Positions 44,540 through 58,443 are shown, counted from the first letter of the stretch. The stretch: DNA of 64,000 bases from Romanomermis culicivorax (GCA_963922205.1 CAWUHX010000037.1:930001-994000); one strand, 5' to 3'. Notes: generated by a model from the letters alone, not told the origin. Translations and numbers: made by a program.

Positions 44540-45420
44540 TGATGATGAACAAAAAATGAAAAAAGGAAAACTAAAATGAACAAAAAAGGGAAAAGAAAAA
44601 AAGAAAGCCTGTATAAAAAACCACTTCCTCTGTGGGCAGAGGAAGTCTTTCAAAAATTTGCGCCCCGGACCCCCTTTTGACAAAAGGGCACCACCTGCAG
44701 GCCTAAATATGGTCGGAGGTCTCATTCCTGAATGATCGTTCCGGTCAGAAATTGTCAGATTGGTCAGTAATGGTCTGTTCTATAAGTAAAATCTCGAAAA
44801 AGTCTATATGCGATGAAACATTATTCCTATGGGTGCATGCCTATAAAGTCGATTGCCTGTTGAAAAATGACCAAAAAAGGTCTTTTATAGAAAAATGACC
44901 AGAATGAGGCTGGTATAGAAAACGTGTAGAAAATTTCGAGATCTTGGAGAGCTCAAAAAAAATATTTACGTTGACTAAAGAAAACACTTTTAAATCAATG
45001 TATCAATTTTGTTTTATTGTGAAATAATTATTTAGTCCAACTACAAAAATAAAAAAGGAGAAATAAAGTGAGCAAAATTGGAAAACTAAAAGAAAGCATG
45101 TACAAAAACAACTCCCTCCACCCACGAAGGAAGTCTTCCAAAAAAGTGCCCTCGGGCTCCAAAATGAGAGTGCACCATCTGCAGGTATACAGAAAAGCTA
45201 ATTGGAAGCCCTGCATTTCTGCATGATCATCCAACTTAGAATGGTCATATATGTCAATAATGCTCAATTCTATGAGTAAAAGCTCTAAAAGTCCATAAAT
45301 GATTCTTCCTAGGGGTTCATACTTATAAAGTCATGAAAAAATGACCAAAAAGATCTTTCATGAAAAATGACCAGAAAGAGACTGGTATAGAAAAACATCT
45401 AGAAAATTGGAGACAGTTTA
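44540..45420. repeat. Pair of ~380-bp diverged direct repeats
   Basis: Copy 1 (about 44545-44945) and copy 2 (about 45045-45420) share ordered blocks: 'gaaagc.tgta.aaaaa', 'ggaagtctt.caaaaa', 'caccacctgcagg', 'tctataagtaaaa', 'aaaaatgaccaaaaa' and 'gaccagaa.gag.ctggtatagaaaa'. No coding sense. Confidence 0.65.
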
Positions 45421-46149
45421 GATGCAAAAAGGAACTGTCCTCGGTCTAGAAACGGTAATTGATACTACAAAAATTGATGAAGGAAAGAAAGAGAATAGAG
45501 GGCACATATACATAAAGAAAACTATGCCAGAGGTTAAAGGTCTACTAAAACATTGATGCTAGACATACACACAAGATAGGATGTGTATAGAAACTGATAC
45601 ATCTTATAATACATACTGATTTATACAGGTAAATGTCTGATTTTGTATACTGGCTGTTTTCCAAAACAAACATAAAGAGGTTAGACCGCTGAAGCCCATT
45701 CAGCTCATAAAATTAATTATAAATGCTAGAACAGGTCAAAGGTTCTATAAAGAGCTGGTAGCAAGATAGAGACACTTTACCAAAACAATTAAGGTGGTGC
45801 TTATTTTTGATAGTTTTGTGGGATAACCTAGAAGCTTCAAAGAAAAAGGGGGGGAAAAACCGAAAAGATTCAACCAAAAAGTCAGAAAAAACTGGAAAAG
45901 CTTTAATGAGAAAAAAGAGGTATAAATAGGAAAAATAGAAGAAGAAAAATCACTTTTGATTCTTGCTCGATGACTGCTTTTTGGACGACAACAACGAAAT
46001 GGAAATGATCTTCATCACATTCATTACTGCTCTGAGAGGCGTATGGTAGGTTGATATTGGAGATACATTTTAAATTTAAATTCGTACGGATATAATTTGA
46101 ACATTGTAAAATATTATTATTAATTTGGTGCTGTTTTTGACTAGGATCC

Positions 46150-46385
46150 ACATCGACGCAATGGCATCGACATTTTGGGAGGAGGCGTTGATTGATTTTA
46201 AAAGTTGGTGGAAAAGATAGCATGGGGAGTTGTATCTGGCTAGGATGAAACCCTTTTGGGGTTTCATGAGACGCCTATGCCAGATGTTCGAAAACCCTGC
46301 GCTGGATGATGAGCAATTAGCCTCCCACTTGTGGAACATCCTCCTGCCTGGTGTGAGGGCTCAATGGATAGGGACCGATCAAAAT
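46150..46385 (+). pseudogene. Possible gag-like fragment
   Basis: One frame reads FWEEALIDFKSWW, a stop, then LARMKPFWGFMRRLCQMFENPAL and HLWNILLPGVRAQW, which resembles the middle of a retrotransposon gag. It is short and lacks flanking pol or LTR. The surrounding 45420-47380 shows nothing else I can name. Confidence 0.3.
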
Positions 46386-47380
46386 ACGTCAACCACCGCA
46401 TAGCTTTAGGGCTGCTGCATTTCTAGCAAGTTTTGATGTTATAATACTTAAAGACATGGTTTAGTTCTATAGAGTTATATCTAATGAGGGTAAAACTTGT
46501 TATGACTTTTTACTGTAATATTTCGGCGTAAGACAAGAAAAGGTAAATTGTACTAAAAACAAACTATGGTACAGCCTTTTTACTATCTAGTTACAAAAAG
46601 GCAGGTGTTAATGTATAGTAGAACAAGAAAAAGAAATAGTAGAATATTATGGTAAATAATTGGTATAACAAAGAGATAGTTAACTTTCCTAAAACGTAAC
46701 AAAGAACAGGTGTTAATTACTGTATAGTAAATTTTGTATTGTATGTATGTATGTATGTAGGTAAGTAGGTAAATCGCTGAATCATTGTTTCTAGAATATT
46801 CAAGAAGGTCTCACACATTTTATGAAATTCTTGTACAATAAGGCTATGGAGATAAAAAAGAAGAGTTTATCTGCATAAATATAGATTTGACAAAGCTAGG
46901 AAAATATATATAGTAAGAAAAACGAAGAAATAAAAAAGAGTGTTAATAATAATGGACTTTGTACCTACTAGAAAGCAGCTAAAATGTTATATATATAGAG
47001 TATATATTTGAACAAAAATTTTTGTTTCAATTAAAATTAATTTTAAAATTTTAGTGGCTACAAATAGAGACAGTAGGCGCAGTGGTCGTTGTTGTCTAAT
47101 TGTATATATTAATTTACGCAAGTAAAAATTTCTGCAAAAATTTTTAAAAACTTAATATTTTTTATTTTTGGGTATTATTTGTATATATTTTTGTTTTTAT
47201 TTTTGCTGTATAATATGTTTAATAAAAATAAAATTAAATTGAAAGCAACAAAATTTTTGTTATTGAAAATTATATTAGTGGTTGTCACTCTAGAGTTCTA
47301 GTGTGTCATCTGTTGGAAAATGAAAAGGGTTACTGTAGGAGAAAAACATATTATTATAGTAAAATAATTAGAGGTGCATA

Positions 47381-49484
47381 AATGAATGAATAAATGAATA
47401 AATGAATGAATGAATGAATGAATGAATGAATGAATGAATGAATGAATGAATGAATGAATGAATGAATGAATGAATGAATGAATGAATGAATGAATGAATG
47501 AATGAATGAATGAATGAATGAATGAATGAATGAATGAATGAATGAATGAATGAATGAATGAATGAATGAATGAATGAATGAATGAATGAATGAATGAATG
47601 AATGAATGAATGAATGAATGAATGAATGAATGAATGAATGAATGAATGAATGAATGAATGAATGAATGAATGAATGAATGAATGAATGAATGAATGAATG
47701 AATGAATGAATGAATGAATGAATGAATGAATGAATGAATGAATGAATGAATGAATGAATGAATGAATGAATGAATGAATGAATGAATGAATGAATGAATG
47801 AATGAATGAATGAATGAATGAATGAATGAATGAATGAATGAATGAATGAATGAATGAATGAATGAATGAATGAATGAATGAATGAATGAATGAATGAATG
47901 AATGAATGAATGAATGAATGAATGAATGAATGAATGAATGAATGAATGAATGAATGAATGAATGAATGAATGAATGAATGAATGAATGAATGAATGAATG
48001 AATGAATGAATGAATGAATGAATGAATGAATGAATGAATGAATGAATGAATGAATGAATGAATGAATGAATGAATGAATGAATGAATGAATGAATGAATG
48101 AATGAATGAATGAATGAATGAATGAATGAATGAATGAATGAATGAATGAATGAATGAATGAATGAATGAATGAATGAATGAATGAATGAATGAATGAATG
48201 AATGAATGAATGAATGAATGAATGAATGAATGAATGAATGAATGAATGAATGAATGAATGAATGAATGAATGAATGAATGAATGAATGAATGAATGAATG
48301 AATGAATGAATGAATGAATGAATGAATGAATGAATGAATGAATGAATGAATGAATGAATGAATGAATGAATGAATGAATGAATGAATGAATGAATGAATG
48401 AATGAATGAATGAATGAATGAATGAATGAATGAATGAATGAATGAATGAATGAATGAATGAATGAATGAATGAATGAATGAATGAATGAATGAATGAATG
48501 AATGAATGAATGAATGAATGAATGAATGAATGAATGAATGAATGAATGAATGAATGAATGAATGAATGAATGAATGAATGAATGAATGAATGAATGAATG
48601 AATGAATGAATGAATGAATGAATGAATGAATGAATGAATGAATGAATGAATGAATGAATGAATGAATGAATGAATGAATGAATGAATGAATGAATGAATG
48701 AATGAATGAATGAATGAATGAATGAATGAATGAATGAATGAATGAATGAATGAATGAATGAATGAATGAATGAATGAATGAATGAATGAATGAATGAATG
48801 AATGAATGAATGAATGAATGAATGAATGAATGAATGAATGAATGAATGAATGAATGAATGAATGAATGAATGAATGAATGAATGAATGAATGAATGAATG
48901 AATGAATGAATGAATGAATGAATGAATGAATGAATGAATGAATGAATGAATGAATGAATGAATGAATGAATGAATGAATGAATGAATGAATGAATGAATG
49001 AATGAATGAATGAATGAATGAATGAATGAATGAATGAATGAATGAATGAATGAATGAATGAATGAATGAATGAATGAATGAATGAATGAATGAATGAATG
49101 AATGAATGAATGAATGAATGAATGAATGAATGAATGAATGAATGAATGAATGAATGAATGAATGAATGAATGAATGAATGAATGAATGAATGAATGAATG
49201 AATGAATGAATGAATGAATGAATGAATGAATGAATGAATGAATGAATGAATGAATGAATGAATGAATGAATGAATGAATGAATGAATGAATGAATGAATG
49301 AATGAATGAATGAATGAATGAATGAATGAATGAATGAATGAATGAATGAATGAATGAATGAATGAATGAATGAATGAATGAATGAATGAATGAATGAATG
49401 AATGAATGAATGAATGAATGAATGAATGAATGAATGAATGAATGAATGAATGAATGAATGAATGAATGAATGAATGAATGAATT
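47381..49484. repeat. (TGAA)n microsatellite, ~2.1 kb, nearly perfect
   Basis: After a short edge with 'aataaatgaataaatg' variants, the tetranucleotide TGAA repeats without a visible change for over 500 units and ends in 'gaattagatg'. On the minus strand it makes a 735-residue Phe-Ile-His-Ser ORF, which I read as an artefact of a 4-bp repeat without stop codons. Confidence 0.98.
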
Positions 49485-49799
49485 AGATGTAGAGACCAGG
49501 TGCAAAAATCATTACATGAAAAGTAGAGTGTTGTTCATCTTGAGATTTGCTGTCTTTTATAGAGTTTTTCTGTAGGTCTCAGGATAAAAAGAATAAAAAG
49601 GTGTGAGATAATTACCGAGAGTAATTTAGAAAGGAAGGAAAACCAGCTATAATTAGAGATAGAGATAGATTGAAAGACTAGTTCTAAATAATAGGTAATG
49701 AGAAGGATAGTATAAACAACAAAACTATAAATGTTTTTTATTATTATAAAAAAATGAGAATGTACATAATATAGATATATAGCTCAGTTAAATACTATA

Positions 49800-50979
49800 A
49801 TCCGTAAAAGTTTCATGATTTTCATCAATCATTACAAGAGAGTCAAATTCTGCATATATGAGTGCCTCAATACCTCTATCAGGATCCCTACATCTTCAAA
49901 TAATTGTATAAAAGTAGGCAAATATCTGTTTTCTTTAAAATTTAACATATAAGGAGTAGTAGGCAGTGTTGTAGTACAGCTAGTTACTTTAATCTGATTA
50001 TATCCAAAATGTTTGAAATGGAAGGGACTCTGCTGATAATCACACCTAGCAGCAGCACCATCAACAAGCACCACAACGAGATGAGAAGGTAAGGGTTCTG
50101 TGAACAGAGAGTTTAGAGGCACTGAGTGACGACTAGCTGTTATGTATAGACAGCATTGAATAGGATATTTTGCAGCAGTGCTTTCTAACATACATTCAAT
50201 AGCTAAATTACTATTATCTGCAACTTCAACTTTTTTAATAAATAAAGACATGCTTTTAACTTTGATCTTATAAGCTTTATTGTCAGTAGATATAAATTTC
50301 TGCAAACAAAAATCATCTCTATGTCTGTATAAATCAATTTTCGAGGTACATTGATTCAATAGAAAGCATTCTTGCATAAATAGATCAGCATGTATGGGGG
50401 CCATTAACTCAACAACCGTACTGTTTTCGAACATTCACACTCTTTCCAAAGCACCTTTGTTTTTCTTTATATCAAGAACATAGTCATTTTCAAAAGTATA
50501 ACCAGCAGCCGTAATGTGTGTTAATTTAGCATCATGACCATAGTTTAATTCCATTTCCAAGTAAGCTCTGTATGCCTATCTATCACCACTAAAATATTAA
50601 AATATTAAAATATTAAAACTTAAAAACATATGAGCATACATTTAATTATAAAACTTACTTGTCAGATATTAATTTTGATCTGTTCAAAAAATGTTTCGCG
50701 GATCAAGTTAATTCGTGCCTCAACCATACCAGTGGGATTGTTATGACATCCAATGTTAAACTGCCAGTACCAATGTTAGCTTTCGTAATTCAAATAGTAA
50801 AATGTATAAAATTTTTTGATAAATCTAACATATATGAATCAGGTGAAATAACAAATTCTTATAGTCCCTCATTAGTACAAGGATTTTGGAGTTGAATGGA
50901 CCTGTGTTGGAGGTACAGTAAATAAATCTAAATCAGTTATATTACTAGGAGATGATGCAGCATCAATAAATTTACTCAT
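49800..50979 (-). pseudogene. Maverick/Polinton (adintovirus-like) major capsid (hexon) remnant
   Basis: Read on the minus strand from ATG at 50979. The N-terminus has DLDLFTVPPTQ, the signature start of the invertebrate 'F54H12.2-like' family linked to Polinton/adintovirus capsids. After frame breaks there is AYRAYLEMELNYG (about 50560), then an open 200-residue part (50434-49832) with LMAPIHADLFMQECFLLN, KVKSMSLFIKKVEV, KYPIQCCLYI and SPFHFKHFGYN, all in family order. The last residues run in another frame to about 49800. Double-jelly-roll capsid function is from family knowledge. Stops and frameshifts make it a pseudogene. Confidence 0.75.
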
Positions 50980-51173
50980 TTTGAATAGATATCCTTTAAC
51001 TGACTACTCTACATGGAGTCTTTTTTTAGAATAAGGAATGTTGTTTTAGATGTTTACATTTATGTTGTTTTTGATGTTGATCATGTTGACCATTATTCAA
51101 CTTTTCATTGCTTTTTATATGTACTGTAGAATTTATGTTTACGCTTCCCTAAATCTTTTCCTTTCTGAATGCG

Positions 51174-51488
51174 TCACCTGTCTTCTGTACTACTGCTTTG
51201 TCTATGCTCAGCAACACTTTCTTTAAAAGAACGTCCTTCTACTACATCACCTGCAATTTTAGAACCTGCAGCAAGTGCATGCTTTCCTGCAGACTTTAAC
51301 AAAGGCATAGCTAGATGCCACAAACTCTTGAAAAAATTACCCAATCATGCTCCCTGGTGTCTATAATAAAATGGGTCTGCTCTGAAACCTTCTAAGGCGC
51401 CACCTAGCTGGAATTGAGTATCATGAATGCTATGTTGATAAATATTGACCCAGTAATCAAATGTTTTGGGAACATATACTGTATGCAT
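51174..51488 (-). pseudogene. Polinton/adintovirus-like minor capsid protein (pVI/pX-like) remnant
   Basis: Minus-strand frame from ATG 51488 to TGA 51174-51176 with one internal TGA (about 51350). It reads DPFYYRHQGA, stop, LGNFFKSLWHLAMPLLKSAG, then ALAAGSKIAGDVVEGRSFKES. The pattern of a Gly-rich start, an amphipathic helix and 'a...G..ia.DvleG....es' is that of the small capsid-associated protein lying next to hexon in Polintons and adintoviruses. Its position between the hexon-like and penton-like genes supports this. Confidence 0.62.
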
Positions 51489-51626
51489 ATCTTGCTTTGT
51501 AAATTCAAATGAATGAATGAATAAATAAACAAAGAGCGTTTGCAAAAATTCAACCTGACAACAACCTGTCCAAATGCAAATGAATGAATAAATGCTAGTA
51601 AAAATTTGATACTATTATTATTATTA

Positions 51627-52544
51627 TTATAGGAATGAAGGAGTACGTGGTGGGAAATGTAATTTAACTATAACGTTCCAAAATTGGAATGGTATACATT
51701 CATTCATACTGCTTTTTATATTAATTTTGAGTACTTTAGTTTCTTCTAATTGAATGGGTATATAGTGAGGTGTTTCATATAATCGACTTACAATATCTTT
51801 GTATTTTCTCTGCATGTTTACTATACATAAAAGTGGTGCTAAAGTATTTCCAACAATTTGATTTTAAATAATATTACAGTAAAATGAAAACTCTGTAAAT
51901 CCCTTAAATTTGGTGGTTGAATCCTCAACATACATAAATGTTTATTTCCTGGATTGGCAAAGAAACAGATTTGAATGGTTGAATATGTGTGTTAGAATTT
52001 TGTCCTTTCTCTCCAACAGTATATAAGTTAATATTGACACTTCTGTTTTAAAAATCTTCAGCAGTTGCATCAGAAGCAGTATTAGTAATGCTAAAACCTA
52101 GAATTTCCATTAAATGTTTGCTTAGATTGATTCTAGGCAAACTTGTACCACTTTTTATTTTCAAATTAACTAATCCTCCACCATGTTCATCATATGAAAA
52201 CATGATTTTAATGTCAGTTTCTACAATCCCTGCTCCAATTTTTGCATTCAATTCATCAATTATTTCAGATACCTTAAAGTAATGTTTTTTAAAAACTACA
52301 ATTTTAATTTCTTTAATAGGTTCAATTTTATTCCCAACACCATCTGTAATTAACATTATTACATTATCTCCACCATGATTGGAAATTGTAGCCCAGCTAT
52401 AGGGGTATATTATTTCACTTAATCCTACCGCCCAACTACCATCTAGCTTCAGACAGTAGGGTAGATGGGCTGAAAAATCTGCGGGTATGTTTATTCAGTA
52501 TTACTGGGTAAAGTGATATAAAATTGATCGTCAAAGGTTATCAT
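51627..52544 (-). pseudogene. Polinton/adintovirus-like penton (minor capsid) remnant
   Basis: Minus strand. ATG at 52544 opens QFYITLPSNTE; after a frameshift come LDGSWAVGLSEIIYPYSW (about 52420), FKVSEIIDELN and IKIMFSYDEHGG (52356-52048), and LSKHLMEILGF. Further on come NQIVGNTLAPLL and YETPHYIPI (51815), ending PFQFWNVIVKLHF (about 51640). This order matches the single-jelly-roll penton family: 'LPSN', 'W.VgLsEI.yP', 'SyD', 'L...LGF', 'PhYvP', 'pF.fG.viv.LHF'. At least two frame breaks. Confidence 0.75.
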
Positions 52545-52620
52545 TATTTATAATGTTAACTGTTGTAGGTATTGTCTTTAACGAGGTAGGTGACTGTAAT
52601 AGTCCTGGTACGGGGCTAGG

Positions 52621-53880
52621 TAATGCATTTTGGGTCTAAAATTTGCAGATCCATTAAAATGGATCTATGTTTTTCCCTCAAATTTTTAAAGTCAAAAACC
52701 TTAAAAATCCTTTGGAAACTTGTTTGCATCATTTCCTACCATCAGTGGAACATTTACAAACCAAAAAATAAAAAATTTGATATTTTTTTAGATTTTTTTT
52801 TAATTTTTAAATTTTTTTTTAGATTTTTCAAACTAAATTAAAAATGTCGGGCATGCTTGAAAAAGTAGGAAAACAAGTTTCCTAAACTTTGAACAGACTT
52901 TTTGGGAAGAAAAAAAGCTGATCCGTCAAAAGTGATCCATGTTTTAGTCGTGCACAACTAACACATGGATCGCCACTGATGGATCACCTAATTTTCAAAC
53001 TCAAAAACCTTAAAAATACTTTGGAAACTTGCTAGAATTACTTCCCATCTCTGGAACAGTTACAAACCAAAAGTTTAGGGTTTTTGAATTTTTTAAAATT
53101 TTTTTAAAATTAAAAAAAATTTAAAAAATTTTTGAATTTCCTTTAAAATTTTTCGAAACTAGTTTGGAAATGTCGGGCATGCTTGAAAACATAGGAAAAC
53201 AAGTTTCCTAAATTTTGAACACACTTTTCGGGAAGAAAATATGCCAATCCATCGTGTGCCAGTAAAACATGGATCAGCCCCTGATGGATCGCCAAATTTT
53301 CAAACTAAAGACCCTTAAAAATACATTCAAAACTTGCTAATAGCACTTCTTATGATCAGGTGAACATCTACAAACCGAGATTTTAAAGTTTTAAACTTTT
53401 TAAAATTCTTTTCATTTTTCTTGAATTTGAAAAAAAAATTTCAATTTTTTCAAAATTTTTCGAAACTAGTTTAGAAATGTTGGGCATGCATCAAAACGTA
53501 GGAAAACAAGTTTGCTAAACTTTGAACACACTTCTCAAGAAAGAAAACATGCTGATCCGTCAAAATTGATCCATGTTTTAGTCATGCACAACTAAAACAT
53601 GGATTGGCCACTGAGGGATCACCACATTTTCAAACTCAAAACTCTTAAAAATACTTTGGAAACCTGTCAGAAGCACTTCTTATTATCACTGGAACTGGTA
53701 GAAACAGAAAGTTTGAAGTTTTTTAATTTTCCATAATTTTTCAAAATTTAAAAAAAATTTTCAAAACCACTTTAGGATTGTTGGCAATGCTTAAAAACGT
53801 AGGAAAACATGTTTCTCAAACTTTTTACATGCATTTTGGGTCTAAAATTTCCAGATCCATCAAAATGTTCTAGTAGCCAG
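52621..53880. repeat. Tandem repeat of ~305-330-bp units, about four copies
   Basis: Blocks 'tcaaactcaaaa.ccttaaaaatac.ttggaaac', 'aatgt.gggcatgcttgaaaa.gtaggaaaacaagttt' and 'gatccatgttttag' recur at about 52670, 52994, 53298 and 53628. Units are diverged, AT-rich and non-coding. Confidence 0.8.
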
Positions 53881-55000
53881 TTCAACCTTACCCATTAGTT
53901 TTTGCCATTCGTAGATTTATCCATAACTTCAGTCGGTTCTTTGGTGTAGGGTACTTTCAAGGCTTTAAACTGTAAGGTAAAAAATGAATTTTACACTTTT
54001 TTTACACTTGAATGGAAATTTTTTTGCAAACTTTTTGTTCATATTATATGAAAATCCTTTTACTATTTTAAGGAAGAATTTTTTGCCAATTTCATCACAA
54101 ATCGTTTTTTGTGTTTTCATTTATGCCTCTTTTGGTAAGTTTATTTTGTCCATTTACAGTTATGCTTTTTTCAAACAAGTTCAGTGTATAATTTAAATTT
54201 GCATTCAGAATTGTATGTTTCTATTTTAAAGATGCTTCGGGAACAAATTTGGCAAATATCCTTTTTCGAAAGTTTCTGTGTTATATAACATATGTAAAGT
54301 TTGGGGAAAAAAATTTTTCGCCTTTAAGCTTGTGGTTATTATATTGTATTATTGATGTGTTCTCGTATCATGATAAATAATTTTTCAAAAAAACTGAAGT
54401 GGAAAAAAATGAAAATTTTCCAATGCTTTTCACCGGGTTTCAATTCATTTATAATTTTTTCTATTATTCTAGTGTGCTGTTAGAAAACGTCATTCTAGCT
54501 GGTGCTTATAGGTTCTAATTATATCAACATATTATGGATAAATGTTTGATCCAAAAAATGAAACAATGATTAAGTTTAATATTCTAAATATATTGCTACA
54601 CCAAGATTTTTAATTCTAACAGTAAAACAGAAACCGGAAAAACCCAAATTCCTAATATAACTTGCTTCAGCCACCAAAAACTCCGTCAAAACTGTTGTTA
54701 CATCAGGAACTATACAAATTTTTTTTTAGGTTCCCAAAAACTTTAATTGTTATTCTCAAACCTGTCACCATAACCTATGAAAAGCCATGGCTGCCAAATA
54801 GCCAGTTCATGGTCGGTCAAATTGCAGTCAGATATGGCAACTGAAACATATGTTTTGCAATAGTGACTAATTGGTTCAGACAAAGTCTGATATTATTTGG
54901 TGTGTTGTTGACAAATAACAGAGGGCATTAACCATTGGTAATATTGAATGGGGAATTGCGTGGTGACTTGATCTTGGTTTAACAGCTGCACAATGGGGAA
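53881..55000. other. AT-rich stretch without recognised features
   Basis: Only short ORFs without family features. It begins right after the ~310-bp tandem repeat and ends at the retroelement remnant. Confidence 0.5.
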
Positions 55001-55264
55001 TCAAAGCCGATGTAGAGGGGAAAAGGGTACCAGTGACCCATTGCTGAAAATTTAGTGAAATCGCAACTGAGGCTTGGGTGATGAGAAAAATAATTTCTGC
55101 AAGCTCCATGACCTCCATCCATCTTGTGGGCAGATGGTGTGGGCTAGGCAGGGGGGGCAATCCGATTTTTCAACTTCGATTTCTTCGGTTTGGCTGGAAG
55201 TATCAGATTTATTGTCACAAATGCTAACTCTATCCTCTTTGGGAATCTCTTCTAAAATGTTGTC

Positions 55265-58030
55265 CTAGACAGCACTAAGGAACGATTTGGTCAAGGGTTT
55301 GATTGTGCCAATTACTGTGAGTGACAATTTAATATTTGGGATCTTGATGCAGTTATCTTTGAAATTTAGGATGACATAGATGTCAGGGTGTGCAAGGAAA
55401 TCGGTGCTGATAATACATTGATCATTGCAATTGTCCTCGAGGATTACACATTTGATCATATGTTTTCTGAAGGTGGATTCCATGATGATGACTACTGGGC
55501 CATGAGCAGTGATGATGGGGCCATCAATAACTTTGATTTTTCCACAAATTGGCAAGGAGAGGGACTGCTTGTTGAAAGTGGGCTTGACAAGGCTGGACCA
55601 CAAAACTGAACATTGTGGGCTGGAGATAAGAGCACAGGTTTTGATGCTAACTGATCTTTATGTGGATTTGAAAAGCACAGGTCTAGGCGTCCTTATTGAC
55701 AAATGATTTCATGGTCGGCGTAAGGTTATCAACCTGATAAATGGAAGAGCAAATGTGGCAAAGATCATCTGTGGTGTAGGCTTAGTGGCCCACTGAACAA
55801 TTCGGGGGCTCATGACAGGGGCAGCCATGGGGACTTTTTTAGATGGCATAACCATATTGGCAGCGGATGTAGGCTGAATGGCTGCTCCTGCATCCAAGGC
55901 ATTTGCCATGGGAAGGGTTGAACCCATTGGTAGTGCCAGTAAAGTGAGTGGTACTTTAGGACTATGAACTGGTGTGGGACGAATCCATAGGTTTAGTTAC
56001 ATGGGGTGTCTGTGGTGCCTTATAATGGATATGTTGTTCCCAAAGGGAGAGGTAGTTGTAAATGGAGTAAATGCATATGTATTCTGAACAGAATCGTGAG
56101 AGAAACGATTACTTTGGGTATAATATCCTCGTGAGCCACAGGAATAATTGGTTCCTCTTGAGCTGGATGCACTGCCTTGGGGTCTCCAATCACGTTGTCC
56201 TCAAATATTGTTTGAAAAATCCATCATGGAGGTGGCAAAGCATTGTAATTTGGTCAGTGTTGATCATTTTGATTTGTTTGGGCGTTTTGATGCATGAGCC
56301 AGATGCAATTTTCAATATTGTGCATGCAAGATTTGTGAGCATCACACCACAGGCTGGATGGTTGATTTGGCTGGAAACCCATGGGGCATCTACTAGCAGA
56401 GTGGTCAAAGCAGTCATGGTATTGATCGCAGTGTTGTGAATTGTCGCAGTGGGGTGTGTTGCATGGGTATGATTAATTTTCATCAGGGTGGTAATGTGAC
56501 TGTCCTTCCTCAGGTTTCCAGTCATATCTTTTTATCATTTGTTCTACTAATATTTTGGTTCATGGCAGTGCCAGTTGGAAAGAGATGTTCTTGGGCAGTG
56601 CAAGAGTTGTATCAGGGGTGCATTGTTCCGTTGACAGGGCCTGATCTCATTGTCTTTCTTGAGAGTGGTCCAAACTTTGGCAGCAGTCAAAAGTACAGAA
56701 AGGGGGTGGGGACAATCAGGGTATCACAGCATCTGGAACAGCCTGGTTAACCAATATGTGTCATTTAGCAGTGCTGATCTCCGCTTTTGTGGCATTGACG
56801 ATGGGTCATTTGATTGCAATCAGGCCCCAACTGGAACATGAGGAAGTTTTTTGCATCTTCATACTGTATCATAGCTTGAATCATATTGCTTGGGGTGTCA
56901 CATGTTAAACAGCGGAGGGCGCTCATTTTGACATGGTTTGACCTGTCATAGCCAAACTCATTTTTCGAGGGAAAAAGTGTAACAATCTTTTGTTGGTTTC
57001 TGCACCATCAATCACAAGCGGATGCATATTATTGACAATTGTTTTGATTTGGCTGTCTTCTTCACAGTGGGATAAACCCAGTGGATCATAATGGTGGTAT
57101 GAATTGTCATAATAGTCTTTGGGCAGATAATCCAAGAAGCTAAATGGTTGGGCCACAGGTGGCAGGTGATCCAGTGGTGCAGAATGTATGTGGTCATCTT
57201 TGCCAGGTGCTGCCTGGCAGAATTCTTTATTGTAGACCATATCCGTGGATGGTGCTTTAGTTTTAATGTAGGGCCCTGGTCTCATGTAGGCCAGAGCCGG
57301 CTCAGCCTCTCTGTAAGCATCATTTGGGATGTAAACATCACCTGCATCCTCACAGGGGGCTGGGAACTAGCCCACAGTGGTCTAGGCATTGGTGGGTTGA
57401 TGGGCACAGCAATAGTGGCTATTGATTGTTGCATTGGGCTAGCAAGAGCATCGAATCAGACATTTGTTGCATGAGTTTGTTCTTTGATTTTGCATTGGAC
57501 ATGCAATTGCTGGCCTGATGTTGGTTGCTGAGCAATCAATCAAATAATCGGCTGATGGTGCTGATTATTTGATTGATTGTTTGTACCATTGGAACATTGT
57601 TGGTTATCCTTGCAGTGGGATTGCTAAGTTGGTCAAGGGAATGGAGCACTTAGGTGTGGAAGTTTTGAACTTCATAAGCATTGGGGATGGCGATACCGCT
57701 GCATTGGTCATGGTTATTTGTTTGTTTGTCAGCTGGGGCCAGTGGAGGTTCAAAATTGATGAAACAGTTTGTGGAATTGGTTCAGTCAAGGTTTGCATAT
57801 GATGTCGAGGGTGCAGCAGCATGTTGCAGTAGCAGTTGAAGTCTGGCCCATGTGCCAGTGATGTTGGTTTCAGTGGGGTTAAGAACCTGTCTCAGAGATG
57901 ATGGTGTGGTTGTGCACCTTGGTGGGGCGATGCTAGGGTTTGGCAATGGATTGGGCAATGGACCACCTTGCAGCATTGTGTAACTGGTGTAGTATATCAC
58001 ACATTTAGCTAAACCAGTATTATCCATTAT
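55265..58030 (-). pseudogene. LTR-retroelement remnant: gag-like and aspartic-protease-like, minus strand
   Basis: The best part is 55603-55265: CVILEDNCNDQCIISTDFLA followed by HPDIYVILNFKDNCIKI, the C-terminal half of a retropepsin-like domain ('Ll.GtdFL....ivldf....i'). Upstream on the minus strand the sequence is richer in G/C than its surroundings and holds Cys/His patterns such as CDAHKSCMHNIENC (about 56330), like a gag nucleocapsid finger, in changing frames. No RT or integrase was seen, and no LTRs were found. Confidence 0.5.
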
Positions 58031-58443
58031 TTCTATATTACAGTAAACTTAGTATTATTAAAACACATTCAGAATAAATAAATACTTACATTTATCATTT
58101 TCGTTTTTGTTTTGTGCACTATTTTGGCATAACTGCGTTTTGTTATTTTTGGCCATAAAGGCAGGTGAATTTAGTCTATGTTTGGTAGATAATAAAAGAA
58201 TGTGTTTTATTTACTTTTCTGGTCTTCATGGCCAGCCAGAAATTTTGATGATTGAGTAATGTCTCTGCTTACCAACTCCTACCCAAGCCCTCTTGCAGCA
58301 AATTCTGAACTGGTCTTCCACCACATGCCTTCAGCCTTTCCTCCTTCTTTCATCTACACTTCACTGGTGACCATACCAGTTTGGAACAGGAAGGGCACAG
58401 GTAAGTAGGGCCTTAGGCCAATGTCAATACCCCCCCTCCAAAA

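Noticed and set aside
47298..49505. 735-residue minus-strand ORF of repeated Phe-Ile-His-Ser
   Set aside because: It is only the translation of a 4-bp microsatellite without stop codons; no non-repeat domain is attached.
55388..57802. Several long plus-strand ORFs opposite the minus-strand retroelement remnant
   Set aside because: They are open because the region is richer in G/C; they lack motifs and overlap the protease-like frame.
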